Below are positions 30,111 to 41,679 of a stretch of DNA of 64,000 bases, one piece after another (the stretch's first letter is position 1; every line of letters starts with the position of its first letter). The notes under the pieces were generated by a model that had not been told where the DNA came from, made no database searches, and saw only the letters and a list, made by a program, of their open reading frames with translations. The position numbers and the translations under genes are program-made. The DNA comes from Icerya purchasi (taxonomy: Eukaryota; Arthropoda; Insecta; Hemiptera; Monophlebidae), in the NCBI GenBank assembly GCA_039619475.1, contig CM077116.1:31135183-31199182 (forward strand), given 5' to 3'.

Positions 30111-30529
30111 AGAATAAATGTTGTTTTTCTTTCCGTTTAAAACTTATTAAAAACTCTCATTGCTTTTACGAGATTCAAGAAGGAGAATACCGCGGTGAAG
30201 TGATCGGAAAATTACAATCGTTTTAATAACTGCGTAGAGCATTTTGTCTGCTGGCGTCCGTAGAGTGGTAGATAGACGAAATAAAGAGGAGGAAAAAGCA
30301 GACGTCTGATTCGTCTCAACTGGCTTCCTCGGAACAGGGATCGCTGACGAAAGAAAGATTCGTCGCAATATATAATTAAAAATTATCAGATGAACAGATA
30401 AAAGTAATCATGTCTAACAAATAAGGGAAATTTAAAAATAAACGTTAGGTTATTGTAATGGTCGCAGCGAAACGAGGTTTCCCCCTACTTAACTAATTCA
30501 CCAACGTGTTAATACAAGAAGGTAAATGT
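30111..30529. other. Non-coding spacer
   Basis: No gene is seen. Composition is ordinary for the region. Confidence 0.35.
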
Positions 30530-30694
30530 TTATGATCAAAGAATTTTCAGCCTATTCCGAAGTATATATATTTCTGTTGTCCACCTGATAAGTGCCCGAG
30601 TTAAAAAAATTTGAAGCCGCACGTCTTTGATGAGAGTAGAGGCAAAAGATTAAGGGTGTAATAGCGCCCCTGGGTTTAATGATTATAATAGAAA

Positions 30695-31535
30695 AACTAA
30701 TGCAAAAAAAAAAAATTAAATTGAGATATAAACAGAAAAATAATAATAATAGTAGCAAAAAAGGATGGATAACGCTTACCTTTATACAATAACAATAAAT
30801 ACAATTTAAGTAATTTATTTAAAAAACAAGGATTAAAAATAGCATTTAAAACCAATAATAATCTAAAAAATAAAATTATCACCCTAGATAAAGGAAGTAA
30901 TAATATATATGAAAATAGTGGTAGGTACATATAAAATAAACTGTAATGGTTGTGAGAAAGCATACATCGGTCAAACAGGTAGAAAAATTAAATGTAGATA
31001 CCAGGAACATATTAAATCATTTAAAAATAATGAAATAGAAAAATCTACTTATGCTTAACATTTAATAAGAAATAAACATAAACCAAATTCATTAGAAAAA
31101 TTGGTCACAGTCTTAGCCGCATATAACAAAGGTAACATCATGAATATGTAGCTGAAAATTATTATATAAATAAACACAAAATTAATATATTAAACGACCA
31201 AATCCCAAATAATAATTCCGCCACTTTTTAATAAAAAACTTTAAAACTTTTAAAAATTATATTCGTACTTATATTATTTAAATGTTTAATATAATTTCTA
31301 GATATTTCAGTCCATGTACATCATCTCGTTCTATCAATTATGATATATCGACTTTAAATTGTTGATTTAAACTATATAAATTGTTTTATTTCCTATTTGA
31401 CCTCAGTGTGATTTAGTGCAGTGTTTTTAGCTGATGATAGGTTATACCCGAAAACGTTTCTAAGTAAGCAATCATTTTATTCTTAAATTTGTTATATTTG
31501 TATTTGTTATAACTTACTATATTCTACAATTAACA
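30695..31535 (+). mobile_element. Penelope-like retroelement remnant (post-RT linker, GIY-YIG endonuclease, 3' end)
   Basis: At about 30,810-30,885 one frame reads LSNLFKKQGLKIAFKTNNN, the linker typical of Penelope-like elements between RT and endonuclease. After a one-base frame change, from 30,924, it reads TYKINCNGCEKAYIGQTGRK, then RYQEHIKSF: a GIY-YIG nuclease with the Y...YIG pair, the CxxC insert and the Arg of the conserved helix. A TAA interrupts it after KSTYA. The downstream 300 bp is non-coding and contains a hammerhead-like core at 31431-31453. The RT itself is missing. The insertion interrupts the older repeat described at 30,530. Confidence 0.8.
31431..31453 (+). ncRNA. Hammerhead ribozyme-like core in the Penelope-like 3' region
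   Basis: CTGATGA (31431-31437) and GAAA (31450-31453) are separated by 12 bases that can form a small GGT/ACC stem. This is the conserved core order of hammerhead ribozymes, which are known in Penelope-like elements. The flanking stem I and stem III pairings are weak or unclear to me, so it may be degenerate. Confidence 0.38.
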
Positions 31536-32720
31536 AACAGGATGTTTAAAGATTTTATTCCTGTTGATATTTTAATTATAAAATTAGGCGCGTCAGAATT
31601 GATAAATTATTTAATGAAATAACTGTAATTTATTAATAAATATTTATAACGGAATAGCGATATCCAAACAGTCTTCGCATGCTGGGTAACAACTTGACTG
31701 GCCGTGGAACAAGAACGCGATTTTATTGTTGAACGCTGTTGTAAAAGTGACGAGCATTAGACTCCAACACCGTAGTAACATCTGTTTCAATTGTGATAAT
31801 CGATGTAGCCTAATAATTTATAATATATTTATGTGTTAAATTTGGAAAAATATTCATTTTTCTTCAACATGGCTACTTTTGTTTTTATTATTCGCTTAAC
31901 TTAGATCGGAGCGAAGACGAAATACAAAAATACATACACAAGAAACACTGGTATAAAAGTCTGGTAAACAGTTGAAGAGCTGTAAAATCATTTATTGTCT
32001 GAATTTTTTTAACACTCTCTTCGTGATTAATCCTGGTGGAGAACTTCAACAACGGTGAAATGTATAAAAGCTGTTAATTTAGTTGCCACCGTGAAGAAGT
32101 GTATATACTAGAACACCATTGCAATGGTTCCTGAGCAAATATATAAAAAAATTGGAAGAGGAGGGTTAGTTACACTGACTTATGGTTAAAACAGTATTTC
32201 CAGAAAGATGCTCAACTTTAGCTAAGAAAAAAAGTAAATTTTCCAATGAACCAAGAGGATCGTCCAATTCTTGACACCTCAAAATTCATTCACTGGAAAC
32301 TTTTCCTTTTGCGTAAATCTATAATATATCTAAATTGGATTCTTGTTCCTTTATTTGTGGTTACTTCTTCGAATTTCTCCTTTGTAAACTGGATCGAACT
32401 CAAAATTGCTGTTTCCGTTTCTGTCTCGGAGCCCTTAAATCGGCCACACTCGAATTGCGCACCGTTATTTACCTGAGTCGAAGGTTAAAAAAAGGTCTCT
32501 AATCTCCACACACGAATTGCACACCGGAAGTTTGCAGGTATGAAATATAAAAAAACAAACGAAAACGACGCTCGGACCATAATCGCTGTTCGCTGGACTA
32601 AGGGTTTCCAAAACTGATGGCGCTTGATCGTACTATATTTTTAATGTTCGATAACTTTCAACATTTTTACGTATTGTATTTTTGACAATTAATTTTTAAT
32701 CTACTAATGAAAAATACTCT

Positions 32721-34839
32721 ACACCTGTCTATGTATTAAAAATCATTCCTGTATAACGGTTTATTAAAAAATATTTGAGAATACGCCAGATTAATTTTAA
32801 ATATACGTAATTGTTTAAACTTCTAATTCCATTTTTTTTTTTAAAACAAGTAGTTCCGATAAATAACTGTGATATATTTATGTTTTAATCATTAAAAATT
32901 GATTCCGGCTTTTGCAATTTACCAGTTAGCTCAACTTTCAGTAATTTTGCTTACTCCTAATTGTCTACATTTGTGTTCTTTTATCTTTCTAGTTTCAAAA
33001 GAATTATATTTATGATTACACGTGTATACTACCTCTTGACATAGCGGCAGCTAAAATTTTTCCTTATTTGGAAGTTATTATTTTTAATAAAATATTTCAC
33101 TTTCATATATACGTTAATGTTAATTTCGTGTTACCATTAATGTTAAGAAATTATCAGTGTTAACAGTTTTATCATAGGGATAAATATTTCTAGAACAGTT
33201 TGAATTCTACAAAAAATAACAATTTTGAAACATCATTTTATTTCTATGATTAAAAATAGAGCAGTAATTTAAACAGTGTCGAATTACTGTTATGTACTTA
33301 TTATAAGCCGGATGATAATTTTTGATGTTTTTTTATGAGGAAAAATTATGACGCTTACACGTTAAAATGTAAAGCTATATACAAAAATAGTATTAAATGC
33401 TCTTTCAGAAAATGCTAACGTTCGAACAACTCTTCTAACCCCTGAGCGCTAAAAGTCGCGCAACGAGTTAAAAATATGTAATATGACAAATTTAAAATTA
33501 TCTAAAAATCACTTCAAAATGCATAAATCACCAACCGATATTATTCCTGAAATTTAAAATATACAATAAACAACAAAAACTTTGCATCGCACATAAACAT
33601 TTCCAATAAGCACTTAATTTAAACCCCATTTGCATCTAAAAACGGAAAAAGGAAGGTAGTTTTCGAAAATATATAAACGGGTACTTTGGAAAGAAAAATA
33701 TAACGATATTTTAGCTTTAAATTTAAATTACCGGAGGGTGCTGGAAACTTAAAAGTTCAAAAAAAAAATGTTTTCCCGGGCATGTTCTGTATTAATGGAA
33801 AACATTACACGGAAGTAATGAAATCATATTTCAGTGTTGCTTCTAAGAATTACTTTTTTATTCTCATAAATAACCCAAATTTGAGTTTAGACTTCTGCTT
33901 CTTTATCATTTATCTAACAAAATACATTAATACCAACCAAATGTGCGCAAAAATATCTATTATCTAGAGTAGAAACTATTTAATTTACAATAAACTACAA
34001 ATTATAAAAACTTGACGAAGGAAAATTATTATCTTGTTAAATCCAACTAACATTTAAAGAAAAAAGGTAGTAGTACTGACACTATTTATTTACGTAATTA
34101 TTATCATTGTAAGTTTTCTTATTAAATTGTTTTAAATAGGATTTTATTTTAATGGTAAATTTTTGCGTTGTCATTTAAAATTTAAGTAGAATATTATGTA
34201 TTGTTTGATGGTACACTAAATGAAAAAATTACGATTTTTAACAAATTTGGTTTTAATTCAAATAACAATTTATAACTGAGATTGAACACTGATTAATGGA
34301 TAAAATAAAATCTGAACTGAAACTTTCTCGAAACTCGGTTCCCTCAAACTCTAAGTAACTCTATATTATAATAACATATTTAATTTGTCAAACTCGAAAA
34401 TTTTACATGGTCACATTTATATTTTATGTACATTAATCAGTTGATATGAAAGTATTTTGTATTAATGTGAAATAGAAGCTTCATGAAACATAATATGCCG
34501 TGCGCTGAAAATTCTACATATTCAGTTAGAAATATTATCGTAATTTACGTTATTTTATATAATATTCGTGCAAAAATTATTCTATTTTATGCAACATTCC
34601 TTAAATGTGTACGTTTCTAGATTGTTAAAAATATTTCGAATAACAATCGTACTGCTAACAGGATAGTATCCTATTTTCCGCAAACGTTAAAGGCTTTTTT
34701 AATCGACTGAAATGTAGTTCGGTTATTATTCCAAATAGTAAACGTTTCATTACGATAACACATTTTGGAAGTCACTGAAAGAGCGACTTTTACTCATTTT
34801 ATTCCTTCATCGATTTTATAAAATCAGAGTATTTTTTTT
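32721..34839. other. AT-rich non-coding region
   Basis: No gene, tandem repeat or RNA is recognised. A phrase near 33,755-33,800 (AAAAAATGTTTTCCCGGGCATG) resembles the duplicated block at 46,840 and 47,120, so it may be a remote copy of that repeat. Confidence 0.35.
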
Positions 34840-34960
34840 AAAGGCGGTGCGCAAATTCGAGTTGTCAGCGGGTGGGCTATTTCGGGTCTGGTGCGGAATT
34901 CGTGTGTGACTTGTCACTGTGTTAGTGCTTTATGCGGAATTCGAGTGTCCCCCTTAAATC
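34840..34960 (-). repeat. Inverted copy of the dispersed-repeat end motif
   Basis: GGTGCGCAAATTCGAG, GTGCGGAATTCGTGTGTG and TGCGGAATTCGAGTGTC occur within about 100 bp. They are reverse complements of the CACTCGAATTGC(A/G)CACC motif found twice near 32,450-32,520 and twice near 48,750-48,820. Confidence 0.55.
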
Positions 34961-37202
34961 AACTCCTTCTCCTGCAATTCACGTTGAATCTCCAACGTTT
35001 CTTCTTTTTCAATATGTAGCGTTCACTTAGGTTATCGTTTTCTTATAAAACGTCTTCCAATTTCATTTTTAAAATTTATTCCTTCTTAGTTGTCCATACT
35101 TCAGAACTGGCGATTTAATCGAAATCTCTCCCCTTCTTGCTCATATTTCTGATCGAATTGCTAAATTTTTTCCACAAATTATATTTTATAACAAACTTCC
35201 TTATTTCACTTCAAATTTTTCAGACGTTCCTCTTCTTCCTAATTTATTTTCGCTGTTACCCCACTCTAAAGCTCTCCTCAAGGTTTTATTAATCCGGAAC
35301 TTTTTAATACTATAGATTCTTTATTACTTTCTCCATTTTACTGATGGACCGGAGAGCCCTCATGGCGTTATCTTTTCTATATCATGCTTACAACTACTCT
35401 CTTAGACTTTTTCCAGCTTGTATTTTCCTTTGACGAAATCTGTTGCGAGAGTACGAATCATTCTTTTCATATCCCCAGTTCGGGACAATAATAAATTTCT
35501 GATCATTTCGTATGCTAAAAGTGTTTACAATTCCATCTTCACTTTCCCCTGTCTTCCTATAATTCTATCATTTTTTGTATTCGTTCAGTTATCTATAACC
35601 TCTTTCAAAATCATCACATTCAGATTGATTTCCCTTTCTTTTCAAGCCATGTTGGTACAGAGTGAAATAAAAGAGTTGACTGTGCTTGTCTCGTGATGCA
35701 GCTGTTAATGAACTCTACACTAACAAATATACTGCCAATAATAACTTACGTCAATGCTTAAGAAGTTCCATTTTAAGTTTTGATCGAACTAATATTCTTC
35801 CTCTTTTTTCAAATTGATTTTTTTTTATCTTTCTATTAAACCCTTTCTTCCACCTTATTCTTTGTTTTATAATTTTCTTTCCTTACGTTGATTACATTTT
35901 AATCATAACTCTTCCTTCATCTCGTTATCGTTTTTTATTTACAGACCCTCTCCTTATTGCTCCCGCATCTTCCCAGTGATAAGCAGGAATGTGATTCCGA
36001 ATGTAATTCTGATCACATCCACTTCCAATGTGTTCCGCTCTGCCATCTTTCTTACTCATAACTTCTTGAACTCAACAATGTTGCATCCTCTCCTCTGTAG
36101 TTCCTCTCCTCGATTCCTATACCGTCACCATTGCTGTTCGCTTATGAATTTAAATAAAAAATCGACCGTTGTTTTTCGTCGAACATGAGTAAATATCTTT
36201 TGTTGGGGCATTCGGGGTTTTGCGAGACAAATTCTTTATTTTGACTTGATTGATCGAAAATGATTTTACGAACAAGAAGTAAATTCTTCTTTAGCAACAA
36301 CGCATCCTATCGCGTTATAGCGAATTTTATTAGATGAAATAAGAAAGTGGCGAGCAATTTTAGGAAATGATTATTCAGCATATTGCAAACCGAAAGGAGT
36401 TCTGGTTTCTTTAAACATATGGCCGACCACACATAAACATAATACTTCCACATAATGATATTTACTTATCCGATTTGGAGAAAAATGATTATCGCTTCGT
36501 AAACACATATGTATATAATTTTTCTAAATTTAGGGAAAAATCTCGCGTTATCAAAATAAGATCTATCCAATCCAATTAGTTGCACTTAGGCGTTTATAAC
36601 TTTACTGTCCCTTTGTATGCTTTTATATTGGTATCATTATATTAGATTAAATAAATTAAATGGATATAAATATTATTTTAAGCAGTAAAAGGAATATAAA
36701 TTTGGTACATAGTAATTACAAATATAGAAATCGTGGTAATATAAATAATTCAACGGTATAAAAGTTATGTCAAAACGTAAAAAATAATGAAAAAAATAAT
36801 TTATTATAAAACTAATTTTGATTTTAATTTTTATTTATTATTACTTTTTGACAAATGTTTTAATTCCTTTTTCTTTTTTAGCATAAACATTGTTCCCTTC
36901 TTGTGTTTCATTTTAAGTGTTTCTTATGACTTCGCTGACGTAAAATTTGAAAGTAACTGAACTATAAAATCTTTTTTAAAACACGGAAAAATTATTTGTA
37001 AGGTTTAATATGATGTTTTCTGATTATATCGGATCCAGAAGAACAATGGGGGGGGGGGGAGATATAATTGCGTAAAAACGTCTACGGTAGGCAGTAGGTT
37101 TCAGAAATACACCTTGTTTCATAAAGAAAATCACAAATAGAATGACCTCTTTAGAAATTTGAAAATGTTTTAAAAATACATAATTATTACAATTTTTAAT
37201 TT
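34961..37202. other. Non-coding region, partly pyrimidine-rich
   Basis: From 35,000 to 36,180 the plus strand is rich in T and C, which opens frames by chance. None shows a domain. From 36,200 to 37,200 it is AT-rich with a run of 10 G at about 37,048. Confidence 0.35.
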
Positions 37203-37360
37203 AACTTTTGTCTTATTATGGTCGACAGTTTTTATTACGTTGAACTGGTTGTTATTTCTCGCGTTGAGGTTTTGTGCTTTCTCGTATTTATCTCACTCTC
37301 GTGAAATATATTAAGTTAGTTAAGTGTTGTAATTCCCGATATTCGGGAACGAATAGTTTT

Positions 37361-38857
37361 ATGCTTCGTTCGCCGAAACTCAGCCGTCGGTGGGACAAAG
37401 AAGAAAACTCCGTAAATACAGATGATAAATTCCCGCTGCTGCAGTCATCTCATACCGGCATTACAAACAGCTCAGGTGATAACGATCTTAATTATCTATC
37501 TAACAATAACAATATTGTAAGTGATGACGATATTACTAATAACGGTTGCGGTAATAACACATCTTTATCTATTCAAGCAAAATCGAGTATAGATAATCAT
37601 AGACACACTTATACACCAATCTTATCACCTCCGTCTATGGACGTTGTAGTTGTAAATGATACACTAGATACTCAGCCAAATAAACATCCGTGGCACATAG
37701 TCAAAAATAAAAGGAAAAGAAAAAAACAAAACACAACAAGTAGTTCTTCTTCTGAGAATACTACTGATAATCAATACAGAAGTGCTAATAGATTTGCACT
37801 TCTCACAGTAGATAATGATACTGATAATCAACATGTTCAAATGACAAATAATGATAGTGGAACTGAACCGAAGCCACCTACAATTACCGTGTATGGCGTG
37901 GCTAACTACCCTCAAATGTTAACCGATATAAACAATATTGTGCCTCCTAACTCTTACACCTGTAAGACACTCGCAGATAATCGAGTGCAAATTAAAACAA
38001 ACAATTCCGACAATTACCGTTTACTAGTTAGATACTTCCGAGAAGAAGGAATAGAACATCACACTTATCAGATGAAATCTGAAAGAAGCTTTCGTGTAGT
38101 AATTCGTCACCTACACCATTCCATCGATACCGACGATATTAAAATGGCTATTGAAGAACTAGGCCATAAAGTGCGACATATAAGTAATGTTAGACATAGA
38201 GCGAGTAAATTACCCCTTTCTTTATTTTTTGTGGACCTAGAACCGCAGGATAATAATAGTGACATATATAAATTACAAACATTACTCCAAATGAAAATTA
38301 AAGTGGAAGCGCCAAGAAAAAAATATATAATTCCGCAGTGTTTTCGTTGTCAGCAATACGGTCACACCAAGACTTATTGTGGAAGAGCACATGTATGTGT
38401 TAAATGCGGTGGATGTCATGATACTGTTCACTGTAAAAAGAAACGCGATGAACTACCAGTATGCGCCAACTGCCAAGGAAACCACCCCTCCAATTATAAA
38501 GGGTGCCTAATCTACAGGAAACTTCAACAAGTACGATTTAAGAAGTCAGCAAAAACAGTCAATAATATTTCAAATCCAAATCATCAAATATTCCCTGGAT
38601 ATTGGCCTAATTTAAGCAATCAGAATCAAAGGATGCACACAGACCAAGCACCGCAAAAACCAACATATTCACAAATAACAAGACAGCAGAACACTCAAAA
38701 CTCATCTGATTTTGATACTAATTTACAAATTACAAATATGTTGCAAACATTCATGACAGAAATAAAAGATCTACTTAAAGACATAATGCATCAGCAATCT
38801 CAGTTACTGAATGGTGTAATCCAAACCATCATGACAATAGCAACTAATCAGAAATGA
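37361..38857 (+). CDS. LINE ORF1, Gag-like zinc-knuckle nucleic-acid-binding protein
   Basis: A protein of 498 residues from the ATG at 37361; the frame opens further upstream only to a GTG. The N-terminal third is Asn/Ser/Asp-rich and disordered-looking, followed by a PRE_C2HC-like domain (about 170-310: FRVVIRHLHHSIDTDDIK, then LPLSLFFVDL). Three Cys/His knuckles start at C327 (CFRCQQYGHTKTYC, CVKCGGCHDTVHC, CANCQGNHPSNYKGC). A helical C-terminus follows. It would coat the LINE RNA. Its stop overlaps the ORF2 start as ATGA at 38854-38857, suggesting coupled reinitiation. The frame is intact. Confidence 0.9.
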   Translation: MLRSPKLSRRWDKEENSVNTDDKFPLLQSSHTGITNSSGDNDLNYLSNNNNIVSDDDITNNGCGNNTSLSIQAKSSIDNHRHTYTPILSPPSMDVVVVNDTLDTQPNKHPWHIVKNKRKRKKQNTTSSSSSENTTDNQYRSANRFALLTVDNDTDNQHVQMTNNDSGTEPKPPTITVYGVANYPQMLTDINNIVPPNSYTCKTLADNRVQIKTNNSDNYRLLVRYFREEGIEHHTYQMKSERSFRVVIRHLHHSIDTDDIKMAIEELGHKVRHISNVRHRASKLPLSLFFVDLEPQDNNSDIYKLQTLLQMKIKVEAPRKKYIIPQCFRCQQYGHTKTYCGRAHVCVKCGGCHDTVHCKKKRDELPVCANCQGNHPSNYKGCLIYRKLQQVRFKKSAKTVNNISNPNHQIFPGYWPNLSNQNQRMHTDQAPQKPTYSQITRQQNTQNSSDFDTNLQITNMLQTFMTEIKDLLKDIMHQQSQLLNGVIQTIMTIATNQK

Positions 38858-41458
38858 AAAATTTAAAAATTGTTACATGGAATGCCAATGGTATTCTAAA
38901 CCATACAAATGAAATTTAAATGTATATTACGCAATCCAATGTAGATATATTATTAATTTCAGAAACACACTTAATAAGCTCTAGATTTGCTAATTTCTTG
39001 GGATATGACTCATATTTCACTAACCACCCTGATGGCACTGCACACGGTGGCACAGGAGTTATAATAAAAAAAAGTATCAAACATCATGTACTAAGGAAAT
39101 ATGAGCATAATTACCTACAAGCCACAACTGTAGTCATAGACAGAAAGAAAAAAAGTAATATTACCATCTCAGCGATTTATTGCCCTCCAAGACACATTAT
39201 CACTAAAGCGCAGTTTAATGAATTCTTAAAGACGCTAGGTGACGCATATATAATTGGAGGAGACTTTAATGCAAAAAACATTTATTTTGGATCAAGATTA
39301 ACTGTCCCCCGAGGTAAACAGTTAAAACTGGCCTTTGATGAAAACAGGTGCACGGTATACTCCACGGGGTCTCCAACATACTGGCCTACTGATCCGTGTA
39401 AGGTTCCGGACTTACTAGATTTTTTTGTGGTTAAAGGACTGCCAACAAACTACATTGATACGTGTAATGATAGTAGCCTATCATCCGACCACACACCAGT
39501 GGTACTCACCATAAGCGAAAAAATTATAAGGAAAACATGCAGACCGAAATTATACAATAAACAAACAGATTGGGATCAATTTCGTGAAATATTAGAAAAT
39601 AGGATAAATTTAAAAATCCCTCTCAAGACCACGGATCATATAGAACTAGCAGTGGAATACTTCACAAAAATAGTACAAGAAGCAGCTTGGACAGCCACGC
39701 CAAATAATAGTATACATCAACCAGTTATATTCTATCCTGCAGAAATTAAGAAAGAAGTAGCTTTAAAACGAAAACTAAGGAAAATATGGCAAACACATCG
39801 CAACCCAATACACAAAACCAGGCTAAATAATCAAACAAAACGTGTTAAGCATTTATTACAGAACTTAAAAAAATAAATCATTTAAAGATTATTTGATAAA
39901 TTTGTCACCTCTTCAACAAAATAATTACTCTATCTGGAAAGCAGCAAAAAGATTAAAAAGACCAACAGAAATATCACATCCGATAAGAAACTCAAATGGA
40001 AAATGGGCTCGATGTGATCAAGAAAAGGCAGAAGAATTTGGTGACTACTTAGCTAATGTATTTCAACCTCACTCTGGAACAGATTGTTTACCGTCACTCC
40101 TGTGTAACATAAATCAAAGCAACAATATTAAAATTACATCTCCTGGCGAAATCAAATCAATAATCAAAACTATGAACCCAAATAAGGCTCCTGGGTATGA
40201 CTTAATAACTTCAAAAATACTAAAAGAGTTACCACGGAAAGGATTAATTCTGTTGACCTACATTTTTAATGCTATAATTCGTATAAGATATTTTCCTCTT
40301 CAGCTTAAATTTTCACAAGTTGTTATGATCAAAAAACCCCAAAAACCTGCTGAAGAACTTGCATCGTATCGTCCAATAGCACTACTTCCTGTTCTCTCAA
40401 AATTATATGAAAAACTATTACTAAAAAGAATGAAGCCATTCTTAAACGACAGAAATTTGATACCCGAGCACCAGTTTGGATTTCGAACGGGACATGGTAC
40501 TGTAGAGCAAGTACATCGCATAGTCAACATAATAGAAGAATCCTTAGAAACCAAAAAAGTATGTGATGCTGTATTCCTTGATATTAAACAAGCGTTCGAC
40601 AAAGTATGGCATGAGGGATTACTGCATAAAATTCACTGCAACCTCCCATACCAATTCTTTGAATTATTAAAATCCTACTTAAGTGAAAGGTATTTTTCTG
40701 TTAAATACGGGGAAGCAGAATCGGAGCTCCACCAGATCCAAGCAGGTGTGCCGCAGGGCAGTATACTGGGACCAGTACTATACTTAATATACACTTCCGA
40801 TATTCCTGTTCCAGCTGAAACAGAAATGGCCACTTTTGCAGATGACACTGCAATTTTATGTACAGGCACCTCAGTAGAAACTATCAATAATAATCTGCAA
40901 TCAGCTGTCAATAGTTTGTCAACATGGTTCAAACGATGGCGTATAGTGATCAATGAGGATAAATCTGCGCATATAACGTTTACAAATAAGAAGAACTGTA
41001 ATATATCGGATATTTATATTAACAGTAAGGTTATACCTATTAAAGAAACAGTAAAATACCTCGGAATTCACTTAGATAAAAAATTAACTTGGAAGACACA
41101 CATAGAAAAGAAAAGGAATGAAATGAACTTGAAATATAGAAACCTACTGTGGCTTTTGCGAAGGAAATCAGAACTGTCCCTGGAAAACAAAGTACTACTA
41201 TATAAACAAATATTGAAACCAATCTGGACATACGGATGTCAACTCTGGGGATGTGCTAAGCCGAGTAACATTGCGCAGATACAACGTTTCCAAAATAAAA
41301 TCCTGAGAGAAATTACAGATGCCCCGTGGTACATTACCAATCATACATTACATACAGATCTGCATATAAGTACAATCAGTGAAGAAATCAAAAAAGCTGC
41401 AAAACTGTACGGTCGAAAATTAGGACGCCACACAAATAGTCTGGCGTTGCATTACTAG
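38854..41458 (+). pseudogene. LINE ORF2 (AP endonuclease and reverse transcriptase), broken twice
   Basis: It begins with the ATG at 38854 and reads VTWNANG, then meets a TAA at 38917-38919. The endonuclease is otherwise clear: LLISETHL, SAIYCPPRH, GGDFNAKN, DLLDFF and SSDHTPV. At a run of seven A (39867-39873) the frame changes by one base, ending the first part at 39876. The second part (39893-41458) carries the reverse transcriptase: NKAPGYDLI, SYRPIALLPVLSKLYEK, HQFGFRTGHGT, FLDIKQAFDKVWH, GVPQGSILGP and FADDTAIL. A C-terminal region with the HTDLH motif follows and there is no RNase H. One stop and one indel are the only damage I see. Confidence 0.92.
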
Positions 41459-41679
41459 ATAATTCCAATGAAATCAGACGCTTGAAGCGGATGAAGCCAA
41501 CGGACTTACTATAGGATTCAAATATATTAAGCCGGATACCAGATGAAACTCATATCGCTGGATAGGAGTTTCCACAAATTATCACCACTTACACGCCAAG
41601 TGCTAGATAGCCCACAAAGCTAGTCGCACACTCGCGGAAGAAAAACAAAAAAAAAAAAAAATAAAAACTTTTGTCTTAT

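Larger units (their letters stand above)
30530..32720 (+). repeat. Older dispersed repeat, split by a Penelope-like insertion
   Basis: Two parts of this block match other places in the window. The part at 30,540-30,660 (TTCTGTTGTCCACCTGATAAGTG phrase) matches about 51,500-51,610. The part at 31,545-32,100 (TGTTGATATTTTAATT, then GCGATTTTATTGTTGAACGCTG) matches about 51,640-52,150. The end at 32,440-32,700, with two copies of CGAATTGC(A/G)CACCG, matches 48,740-49,030. In the copy at 51.6 kb the two parts are adjacent, so the stretch from about 30,690 to 31,540 here is an insertion. Confidence 0.7.
37203..41679 (+). mobile_element. Full-length jockey-clade LINE with 14-bp target-site duplication
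   Basis: The same 14 bases, AACTTTTGTCTTAT, flank the element at 37203-37216 and 41666-41679. In between lie a short 5' leader, ORF1, ORF2 and an A-rich 3' end (A tract at about 41,647-41,661). ORF2 lacks an RNase H domain, as in the jockey clade. The perfect duplication shows a fairly recent insertion, though ORF2 already carries a stop and a frameshift. Confidence 0.93.

Noticed and set aside
35418..36188. Plus-strand frames in the pyrimidine-rich region
   Set aside because: Composition explains the absence of stops; no recognisable motif.
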